Origin: a virus | Virus record (IMG/VR): IMGVR_UViG_3300032309_002580 | Location: 1-30,265 of that record | DNA length: 30,265 nt | Reading direction: 5' to 3' (one strand) | In this document: positions 9,195 to 17,600 of the stretch, in pieces | Position numbering within the stretch: position 1 is the stretch's first letter | How the letters are laid out: every line of letters starts with the position of its first letter | Notes under the pieces: generated by a model | The model's input: only the letters and a program-made list of their open reading frames with translations | What the model was told of the DNA's origin: nothing | Database searches by the model: none | Position numbers and translations under genes: made by a program

Positions 9195-9902
9195 TTAATT
9201 TGTACCTGTTGCGAATACCTGTGTGTAGTTTGCATAGGGCCAATTCAATGTAAATTGGCTTTGTGATGTTCTGATTGCACCAAAAAGGGTTGAGAATTTG
9301 CTTAAGGATGAACTATATTTGACCAGTTGAATATTATCGATTTTAATTCTATTTGCCCCAGGAACAGTCATGTTTGCATTTGCAGCATTTGATTGATCGT
9401 ATAATGTATCATCAGTTGCAGCATTGATATCGCTTACGATGTATGTGAATCCATATCTTGTTACTGTTGTGGATGTCTCCCCAAAACTTACAGAAATGCT
9501 TAAATCTTGTGGTAGATTAATCCAATATCCAAATCCAGAATTTAAAATTCCAGTTCCAGCAAAAACCGCGTCTACTAGATAATACCAACCTTTAGTAGCT
9601 GTTACCGTAATTGTTCCTGCGGCTCCAGACACAGTTAGTAGGGTGGGATTATATGGGGTAGTTCCATCCCAGAAAGGATTTGCTGTAGCATACAAATCTT
9701 TCCATGTATTTTGGCATCTATTTGTCAGAGTCTGATTTGCTAAAACTTGTTCCTGTAACTCATTTAATTCAGCAGCTTGTAGGGCAAATCCTGGTCTAAA
9801 TCCACTTAGTACATAATTTGCCCGTCTATCCATGAAGGATGAGATTCTAGACAAATATGTACTAGTCTGCAAAGGTAACAGTGAAAATGGAGTTAGTGCC
9901 AT
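9195..9902 (-). CDS. Baseplate/fibre attachment protein with FRPG-x-ALQ-x-x-ELN motif
   Basis: This 235-residue protein carries near its N-terminus the pattern SGFRPGFALQAAELNELQE. This resembles the conserved opening of a family of phage tail proteins of unknown function (DUF4815-like), whose members contain FRPG-x-ALQ-x-x-ELN-x-LQ. The remainder is beta-rich (GTITVTATKGWYYLVDAVF and similar strands). It lies where T4 has gene 9, after gp8 and before the gp10-position gene, so a connector between baseplate wedge and fibres is inferred. The start is supported by AAAGGA about eight bases upstream, inside the end of the upstream gene, and by a perfect TATAAATA late-promoter box on the minus strand at 9923-9930. 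Family assignment is from memory of the motif, not a search. Confidence 0.85.
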   Translation of the reverse strand: MALTPFSLLPLQTSTYLSRISSFMDRRANYVLSGFRPGFALQAAELNELQEQVLANQTLTNRCQNTWKDLYATANPFWDGTTPYNPTLLTVSGAAGTITVTATKGWYYLVDAVFAGTGILNSGFGYWINLPQDLSISVSFGETSTTVTRYGFTYIVSDINAATDDTLYDQSNAANANMTVPGANRIKIDNIQLVKYSSSLSKFSTLFGAIRTSQSQFTLNWPYANYTQVFATGTN

Positions 9903-9905
9903 TAA

Positions 9906-11708
9906 TTAAAATCCTTTTACGATATTTATACGAAAAATCTTTGTATTTTCTGTATCGGTCGTAGCATTTCCAAAAGTCAAGGGACTATTCAAGACTTTTG
10001 TCTGTGCTACCTTACCACTATATTGCTTGAATGTTGGTTTATATTCGACCGAATCAACAGCATATACGGTTGAGTTTAACGTAACAGTTGAAATTTTTGA
10101 CACATCAGAATAGTTAATATTATTAATCTCTACCTTCAGGGATCCACCTGTAGTATCAATGTTTGTTACATCAACATCCGATAGAAGATTTCCATTGTCT
10201 AGAGTGGCCTCACCTACGATTCCAGGTTCTAGTCCAGGATCTGGGATACCAGTTAGAACCAACTTGCTGGTTGTTTTTTCTACATAAGTGTTGTCTTTAC
10301 CATATTGTGAGCCAGCTGTAATTTCCAGACCATCGTTCAATACTTCTATTGGATTTTCAACCAAAGCATAGAAATTAATGCGATTTGGTATTGATAGTCC
10401 TTCTTGCTTTAGGACATTTGTTTCTACTCGAATATCAAACATTATATTTTCAGCAGACAATGCAGCAACTGGATCGAAGTTTAATCCATCCAGGATGTCA
10501 AGATTTATTTCAATGGAAGCAATTAATTGATCTACTTGTGTGCTCGACAAGTAGGGGAATTTAGAATAATCGATTGATAAATGGTAATCCTTGTAACCTT
10601 CACCAGAGTTGGTCAAGGCAACTCCATCTATTATATGTTCGCCATTGGTGTTTATGTGCGTTATGAATCTAAGTGAAGCTCCAGAACCAGATGAACTTGT
10701 TATGGTTATTTCAGAATTGGCTTTGTCGATAACTAAATCTTCCTTGTTAAAGGCTGATAGATCGATAATTGCAGAAACTATACCACCGTCTGGAAGACCA
10801 TTTGCAGATATCGTATATAATGCATGATATGGAGATGCCGTAGATATTTGATTTGTTGTAACCAACTCTTCTATCTGATCGAATTTATCTTTTATTACTA
10901 TAGATTGTGGAACAGGTATTGATGTCGAATACTGAACGGAAGTATATCTATCATCATTCTCAAAAAGATAATAGCATTGCTGGCACGTAGATCTGAAGGA
11001 CAAATATATCTGACCTGGATTGTATGTGGTGAAATTTCCAAACGTTGTTTCTATTTGACTGGTGTTGTTGAAATAGACGGCGCAGTTTATTGATGAGCTT
11101 TGACTTCCATTGCAGAATCGTTCAGCACCATTGTATTTTGAAGTATCATTTGTCCTGAAATCATCAAAAGAAATTACTGGCATCCACGTTGAGTTGACGA
11201 ATCTTAGAAGATCTGCTGTTATTTTGTACAATGGTAGCCAAGTATATCCATCGGCATATGTTTTCAATCCATATGGGTGATTTGGAATCTGTGTGGAAAC
11301 ATTGGTTAGTGATAAGTCTTTTCTATTTAAGGAATTATTGGAAACACAAAGATATACAATATTGTTTGTCTTGTTCCAGACATAATAGGAGTCAGTATTT
11401 CTAGCTCCACTCATCCAGTAATTGTAAACATTTCCTGCGGCCCATGTTCTATTTGGAACCACGGCAATCGAATCTTTTTTGCCAACGCGATAAGACATTT
11501 CGGATGTTCTCCAAATGTCAATACTGCTAGTTGTTGTATTGCTAGAAATATTATTTGGTGTATTTCCGAACAGAAAAAACACCTGGTTCTTACTTCCAAT
11601 ATCTCTTAAATACGATTTTAGTGTATTTGATTTATTTAACATTTTAGCAATTCGCGCAAGATTTATCGTCGTTTGGGCTAGTAATTCCGCTACTGTAGCA
11701 GAGCTCAA
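9906..11708 (-). CDS. gp8: Baseplate wedge protein, gp8-like
   Basis: This resembles T4 gp8, a wedge subunit, and follows gp6 and the gp7-position gene as in T4. Landmarks are a short N-terminal helix then IGSKNQVFFLFGN (compare the IFITFG strand near the gp8 start), YVWNKTNNIVYLCVSNNS at residues 109-126, and ADGYTWLPLYKI at 152-163, the DGY-W-x-x-L/Y signature of gp8-type proteins. At 600 residues it is much longer than T4 gp8 (334), with an extended beta-rich C-terminal half. The longest frame starts at 11708 and overlaps the upstream gene by 65 bases. The internal ATG at 11642 (Met23) forms a TAA-A-ATG junction identical to that of neighbouring genes and lies downstream of a TATAAATA box, so 11642 may be the true start. 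Neither start has a strong Shine-Dalgarno. Confidence 0.8.
   Translation of the reverse strand: MSSATVAELLAQTTINLARIAKMLNKSNTLKSYLRDIGSKNQVFFLFGNTPNNISSNTTTSSIDIWRTSEMSYRVGKKDSIAVVPNRTWAAGNVYNYWMSGARNTDSYYVWNKTNNIVYLCVSNNSLNRKDLSLTNVSTQIPNHPYGLKTYADGYTWLPLYKITADLLRFVNSTWMPVISFDDFRTNDTSKYNGAERFCNGSQSSSINCAVYFNNTSQIETTFGNFTTYNPGQIYLSFRSTCQQCYYLFENDDRYTSVQYSTSIPVPQSIVIKDKFDQIEELVTTNQISTASPYHALYTISANGLPDGGIVSAIIDLSAFNKEDLVIDKANSEITITSSSGSGASLRFITHINTNGEHIIDGVALTNSGEGYKDYHLSIDYSKFPYLSSTQVDQLIASIEINLDILDGLNFDPVAALSAENIMFDIRVETNVLKQEGLSIPNRINFYALVENPIEVLNDGLEITAGSQYGKDNTYVEKTTSKLVLTGIPDPGLEPGIVGEATLDNGNLLSDVDVTNIDTTGGSLKVEINNINYSDVSKISTVTLNSTVYAVDSVEYKPTFKQYSGKVAQTKVLNSPLTFGNATTDTENTKIFRINIVKGF
9923..9930 (-). 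promoter_or_regulatory. Possible late promoter box TATAAATA
   Basis: A perfect TATAAATA on the minus strand sits 20 bases before the start of the FRPG-motif gene (9902), at the end of gp8. The spacing leaves room for an AAAGGA ribosome-binding site in a short leader. Chance occurrence in AT-rich DNA cannot be excluded. Confidence 0.45.
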
Positions 11709-12840
11709 TGAAACTTAAAATATTTATATCGAAGAATTTTGTTTGTGTTATCGCTCCAGTCCATGTTGGTAGAACGTGGATTGGACCAGTAAATCCTGTT
11801 GCTGATGGAGTTCTATATGAACCATCACAACCAGAACAGCCAGTAAGACCATACAAGGTTATTCCGTATTCAGATCCAATTGCACCATAACTCAATGTCA
11901 TTGAATATGCTGCATAATTTTTCAGCATTGGATATTCACACACAATGCTGGTTTCATCAGCCACACCTGGTCCCTGATAATCTGAAATTTGTTTTCCGTA
12001 GATCAAACGAAGTCCAGCTGGGTGCAATGACTTCAGATACGCATCCCGTAAAACTAAATTTTCTTGATAGTTGTTTACGAACAGTAGATACGACCAATCC
12101 TGAAACCAGTCGTTATCCTGGAATCTTGAAATATTCAATCCAGACCCAAGGCTGTTCGTGTCTGCATACGCGCCCGTAGCGGAAGCGAATGTAAAATAAT
12201 CATTGGCAAACATTCCACCATTGAGCCGCAGAACTTCAGTCTTTGGGTAATAAACTGAAATGTCGGTTTCATCGATTGAGAATAGTTTAGTAAAGAAATA
12301 ATTAATTGATTCTAGATTGGTTTTTCTTCCATGTAGATTTTTCTTTATTCCTACTATAAATTCTCTGGCCTTGTTCAAATCAAATGCAAGATCTGCATCA
12401 TTCTTCACATCATCGTATGGGAATGGCTTGAAATATACGCTGTATATTCTTTTTAAGAATTCTTCTCTTGTTCTCTCTACGTCGATTATATCCAATAAGT
12501 TATTAGCCAGAGCATATTGAGAACCATCGGCAGAATCGCAATATAGCCAATCATAATACTTCTGCAAAAAGTCAAATACGGAAATTACATTCGATTCGCC
12601 TTTTGCTATTTTTGAAGACTTCTCGGCTATAACCCAATTCGGAATCAATCTGGAAATATCGTAATTGGTAACACAAGAAGTTTGATTAAATTGCAGGGGA
12701 TCAAGTTGTTGATTTGCTTCAGCAGCTCTGAATGTTATATCAGCATAGTTTTGATCATACTCAGTGGATATATCAACCAAAAATTCGGCTAAGGTATGAT
12801 TAATATTTTTTACTGAGTTATTTAAATATCCAGATAGCAT
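11644..12840 (-). CDS. Baseplate wedge protein in the gp7 position
   Basis: This 398-residue protein lies between gp6 and gp8, the place of T4 gene 7, and starts one base after the gp6 stop (TAA-A-ATG). The N-terminal half is helical and aromatic (FDFLQKYYDWLY, EEFLKRIYSVYFKPFP, and a lysine-rich KNLHGRKTNLESINYFF). The second half is beta-rich. The C-terminus from about residue 330 is Gly-rich and contains GLTGCSGCDG and a terminal cysteine cluster (SCANC). T4 gp7 is about 1030 residues, so this would be a much reduced version. I do not see unambiguous sequence similarity to gp7, and the assignment is mainly positional. Such proteins form the core of the wedge together with gp6 and gp53. Confidence 0.8.
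   Translation of the reverse strand: MLSGYLNNSVKNINHTLAEFLVDISTEYDQNYADITFRAAEANQQLDPLQFNQTSCVTNYDISRLIPNWVIAEKSSKIAKGESNVISVFDFLQKYYDWLYCDSADGSQYALANNLLDIIDVERTREEFLKRIYSVYFKPFPYDDVKNDADLAFDLNKAREFIVGIKKNLHGRKTNLESINYFFTKLFSIDETDISVYYPKTEVLRLNGGMFANDYFTFASATGAYADTNSLGSGLNISRFQDNDWFQDWSYLLFVNNYQENLVLRDAYLKSLHPAGLRLIYGKQISDYQGPGVADETSIVCEYPMLKNYAAYSMTLSYGAIGSEYGITLYGLTGCSGCDGSYRTPSATGFTGPIHVLPTWTGAITQTKFFDINILSFIELCYSSGITSPNDDKSCANC
11721..11728 (-). promoter_or_regulatory. Possible late promoter box TATAAATA
   Basis: A perfect TATAAATA on the minus strand lies 12 bases before the first possible gp8 start (11708) and 78 bases before the alternative start at 11642. With T4 spacing the transcript would begin around 11715, too close for a normal leader to the first start but suitable for the second. 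Confidence 0.4.
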
Positions 12841-12841
12841 T

Positions 12842-14605
12842 TTATTTTAGTTCTACTGATGATGTTCTGAATCTGAACTTGTTGTTTACATTCGATATAA
12901 AATAACTATTTTTGAATGGGACACTGACAGTTACTGGCGTTCCACTCAATCTATTGTCATATATCTCAATTACTCCGCGCTTTATGTTTATTCTTCCATT
13001 GACCTCGGTTGATACCAGGAAGTTGTTGCCAGACTTAAGTAGAGTTTTTAGATTTATAAATTCAAATTGATTTTGTCCAGCTTGTATGAAGGCAACTAAC
13101 TTGATCGTTTGATTAAGTTTATTTTTATATTCTCCAGTGATCTCAAAGTCTGTGTATAGAGGAATGTCGAGCTCGTTTTCCAAATTTAGGGACAATGGTC
13201 CGTCTTCGGTAAATGTCTCGGTATATGTAAATGAGAAATCTGAAGGCTCTATTATTACATCTGGATACGTCGATTGAATTTCTGCAATTGCATCTACGGC
13301 ATTGAATGTGAAATTATATTGGCCATCACTGTCATAGTTGTTATTCATCAATGCCTTGATTCCATTTCTAATCGCCTGTTGCTCGGACTGTGAGTATGTC
13401 CTATTTGTTGCCAGACGATAGTTCACATCGTTTCGAACATCTCTTTGCTTTGGCAATGTGAATTCTGGAATGACGGTGACTACACATTTTGTTCTAAGAA
13501 CATTGTATATCTGTTGAATTTTCTGCAAATCACCTTCTTGTGTTGGATCTAGATCCGCAGTGAAAAATACCCTTCCATACATTCTTGGAAATGTTTCATC
13601 TCCACCAAATACATTGAACTCCGATGGAGATGTGAAGAATGGGGCTATCAATGCCTTTATATCGTCCTTTGTAACCGCTCGGTTCTGGGATGCAAATGCT
13701 CTTGGCGCGATAAACTTTACAAAGTCTAGATTTGGTTCATCCAATCCACCAGAAGAAGCTTTGAGCAATCCGATGTTCAAATTGCCAGCTATTTCCGTTG
13801 GAGAAACAAAAGAGAAAGCTACGATTCCATTTGCAGCACTTCCACTAGAAGCCAAGTAATCGATGAAGACTTGATCCGATCCATCAGCTATAGAATTACC
13901 AAGGCTGTTGGTTTTTCCGAATAAAACATATACTCCATTGTTTACTCGTTCTAGGTAATATACGTTTTGATTGGCGGTTGTTGTGTTTCCCAGTGTATCG
14001 GCCAAAACCCAGGGATCTTTTGTGTTTGCTGGATTGTTCAATCCATCTAATTGAACCTTGACCTTCAATGTATTGACATCGATATCTGGATCGTTTATGA
14101 AAAATCTTTGCTTTACAAAATCAAATCTATTCGTCACATTTAAGTCCGTATAGATTCGTTTTCCTTCATATATTTCAACGTTTAAAGCATCGCTATCTAC
14201 TGCTTGATATGATGATATCGTATAAAATGAATAGATGATTCCATCCGAATCTACCCCATAGAAATGAGCATATTCTGGAATATCATCCAATAATCCGAAT
14301 ACATTGATAACAGCCTTTGATGAGGATTTAAGTGGAACAAAATATCCAAGTGGCTTAGATAGTGAAATTATAGAGTCTATTCTTTGAGCAGAATCTAGAA
14401 AAGTTTCATTTGCCACCATGTTAGCATAGAATGCATAGTAATACGTGTTGTATGCCAGTGCATTCAAAATAGTTTGCATCACAGATCCCTCAAAATTAAA
14501 ATCTCGAAGATTATCTTGATTCTTAAGATAGTTCTTTAAACTTTCTTTTATTTCTTCAAAATTTAAACTTCCTAGATTTGGAGTTTGATTGGGGTATGCT
14601 ACCAT
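12842..14605 (-). CDS. gp6: Baseplate wedge subunit gp6 (baseplate J-like)
   Basis: This 587-residue protein is a clear gp6/baseplate-J-type wedge subunit; T4 gp6 is 660 residues. The N-terminus has the characteristic DFNFEGSVMQTILNALAYNT, followed by NMVANETFLDSAQ and SIISLSKPLGY (residues about 35-88), which describe the helical entry region. A central segment with NRAVTKDDIKALIAP and a later RTKCVVTVIPEF-type region match the J-domain order. gp6 dimers form the continuous ring that ties six wedges around the hub and triggers sheath contraction. The gene follows the hub gene with a 27-base gap that contains a one-mismatch late box (AATAAATA on the minus strand, 14625-14632). No strong ribosome-binding site is visible. 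Confidence 0.95.
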   Translation of the reverse strand: MVAYPNQTPNLGSLNFEEIKESLKNYLKNQDNLRDFNFEGSVMQTILNALAYNTYYYAFYANMVANETFLDSAQRIDSIISLSKPLGYFVPLKSSSKAVINVFGLLDDIPEYAHFYGVDSDGIIYSFYTISSYQAVDSDALNVEIYEGKRIYTDLNVTNRFDFVKQRFFINDPDIDVNTLKVKVQLDGLNNPANTKDPWVLADTLGNTTTANQNVYYLERVNNGVYVLFGKTNSLGNSIADGSDQVFIDYLASSGSAANGIVAFSFVSPTEIAGNLNIGLLKASSGGLDEPNLDFVKFIAPRAFASQNRAVTKDDIKALIAPFFTSPSEFNVFGGDETFPRMYGRVFFTADLDPTQEGDLQKIQQIYNVLRTKCVVTVIPEFTLPKQRDVRNDVNYRLATNRTYSQSEQQAIRNGIKALMNNNYDSDGQYNFTFNAVDAIAEIQSTYPDVIIEPSDFSFTYTETFTEDGPLSLNLENELDIPLYTDFEITGEYKNKLNQTIKLVAFIQAGQNQFEFINLKTLLKSGNNFLVSTEVNGRINIKRGVIEIYDNRLSGTPVTVSVPFKNSYFISNVNNKFRFRTSSVELK

Positions 14606-14624
14606 TTGTATTCTTTCTATTCTT

Positions 14625-14632
14625 TATTTATT
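14625..14632 (-). promoter_or_regulatory. Weak late-like box AATAAATA before gp6
   Basis: The 27-base gap between hub gene and gp6 contains AATAAATA on the minus strand, one mismatch from the T4 late box and consistent with the looser NATAAATA motif reported for marine T4-like phages. It ends 19 bases before the gp6 ATG. Confidence 0.3.
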
Positions 14633-17600
14633 TCAGAATATATCCTTTTTATATGTCCCTGGTGTTTGTGGATCTTCTTTTTCCTGATAGAAGGAGTCAC
14701 GATTCAAGGAAACAACCATAAATTCTATGTTTGTCGATTTGAAAGTTCTGGTGATTCCCGTAACCATCCATTTTCCACTCACCCGATCATATCTGTTGGC
14801 ATATTGAATCGATGGATTTGGCTTTTTGATGGTAATTATGCTACCGATCTTGAGTTGATCGTTTGGATAAATGGTCATCACTGCCCTCTGTGCGTTGAAC
14901 AGCATCATCTGGGCTTGTCTTCTGAGTGGGGTTTCTGGAGGCGTTACGTAGAACGTGGCATTTGATCTTATCGTGTTCAGGAACGTTGGGAAATATTTTC
15001 CTTGCTCTGGACAATTGCAGGAGGAAACGTTCTGATCATCCGATAGAATACATCCAAGGTAATCCTTACCAAGATGCTTTTCTATTAGTTTGCATTCCTT
15101 CGTTTCATCAAAAGCAACGGCGAGTTCCTTATAGCTAGGTTCTCTTTCCTTTGGCATTATGTTTTTTGCTGGGCAATTGCAGTATGGATCATTCTCTGGG
15201 CAATCGGTATTGGATACTGGACCCTTTGGATTCAAGCATTTCAGCTTTAATTTTTTGCAGATATTTGATTCTGATGTAGCTTGTGAGAATACCACGAACT
15301 GAGCGGCAAAATTATTGTCAAACAGATCATATTCTGGTGGTAGTGTTGGTGGACTGGTCAATCCATATTCAGTTTCCCCAAACACATCATATTTCCAGAC
15401 TTGCTTCGTGAGCAATCCTGGTTTATATATTGTAAAGTCTGTGTTCAGATAAAATTCGATATCATCGGAGAATATTTGCTGGATTGCATTCTGAGCCGTA
15501 AACGTAATTCCAGAGAACTGAGTCAATAGCGAATCGCCACCAAAGTCATTGTTATCTACGATTATGTTGTTGATACTATTTGTTTGTAGGAAAGCCCTCA
15601 GTGGAGCCGTATTCTTCAGCTTGATTGAATTTTCCACCGCCAAGGAGAAGTCATTTCCACCAAAAGCAGCAAAATCATCACCAGTCAACATTGTTTTCAC
15701 TTCAAATATTGGTATGCTAATGCTTGGCTTGTAGTTGTTGAAGTTTGCTATTCTATTCAGTAAAGTGTTGAAATATAGTTTAGATGGGAAGGTAAAATCA
15801 TACCAGCTTCTTCTAACATTGCAATGAAGATGCGATCCAATAAGATTGAAAGAACCATATTTCGCATTCGCTATCGATTTAGTTATTGATGGTTTTGGTG
15901 ATTTTATATACGAATTTGTTGTTGTTTGATCCCTGATTGGAACGAAGTAATCCGTTGGAGTCAGAATATTATTCAATCCATTGTTTAGACTAAAGTAGTA
16001 ATAGTTCGATCTGTAGTCTGGATAAAAGGCTCCATTTGGAACATTAGATCCTATGTTCAGTAAAACAGGCCCAGCAGAACCAACGTAATTATCATACTCG
16101 GTGAAATCTTGACCGATATCAGTTATATACGATCCGTTGTTTTCAAAATATGTAAATTCATTTTCAAACTGCTTTTCGGACCATAAGGACATTTCAGTTA
16201 TGTCTTTGGTCTTATTTTCCAATCGCAATTTATTAACTGGAGTATGCCACCAGTAATGTCCCCATTCCTTATAGTCTGAATATGAATTTTTTGTCTTGTT
16301 CTTCTTAACAGCGACATCAAATCCGTATGGATCTATTCCTATGACTGCTACGTTATTTTGTATTGTTTGTCTTCCATTTGGTCCAGCTGTAAGCTGAACG
16401 ATGTACGGTAGGAAATATTCACTTCCAGCATCCCGTATAAATCCATTTGGGAAATCCACCAGTCTATCCAATCCTATTGGATTTGTGAATTCGATTCTAA
16501 CATAAGATGCAATTTCCTCTTTTATCAGCGAGGGTGCTTTCTTGTTATCTACATTGGTAAATATGTTATACTTGTTTGTTATTGTATCAAGAGATGTATT
16601 CGCTGGCAGATATGAAGATATTGCGCCAGCTGGATCCAATGTCGCTCCAGAAGGATAACTTAGATTGTTTGCCGCGAATACTCCAGATGGCAATATTAAA
16701 GATGCACCTAGATCATCTGGGAATGTAGTCGGATCTAATCCTGGTGGACCAACCAAGTAATTCAAATTATCATCATAATAATATGCATCTGCATAATCTC
16801 TTTTTTCTGTATCAAATCCTGGTTTGGTAGCATAGTTGACCGATAGTTGTGTGCTATCGTTTCTAAATGTTTTGTATTTTTGATCATAATATGGATGATT
16901 TCCAGTTATGCCTGGATTTCGAGATCTATCGTCTCCAAAGAAAACATCATAAACGTATGTTCCAACACCACTTGTAATTCCTATTCTCTTAGCTAATATT
17001 TCATATTTGCTTCCACGAATAGGTTTTCTTTTTATGGATTTTATATTGAATAAATTAATTGGTGATTTTTTATCTACTATGTTTCCGATTTCGAGCGGAT
17101 CGAATGGATTCTTTGAGATGAAAAATGCTTTTCTATTTAAAAATTCTTGATATTTTTGATTGAATGTATTTTGAATATTTTGTAGTTTTGCTATTAAATT
17201 TTCCAAAACAAATTTTCTTAATTTCAATTGTTTTAGAACTTTTGCATATTCATACTTAGCTCCCTGTAGAGCTATAGGATCAAGGCATGTTGCACACCAA
17301 ATTGTTTCGTTGTCAACACCATCATTTAGGTCTTGATTCAACCAGCTGCTTTCATCAGTAACATCGATTTTATTATTGTCATTTGGTACGAAATTTGGAT
17401 CCTGATATGTTCTATAGTATTCTCCACTCAATAGTTTTGTCTTTGAGCAAGCATATAGAAACCCTGGTTTCTGGAATGGAAGTTGATATGCCATCTGCCC
17501 ATCTACTACTATTGGACATCCAAATAATAGATAAACTAATCCAGCAGCTGGAGTGACATAGTATGGATATGTCTTCGATGTGTAGGAATAATTTACAAAC

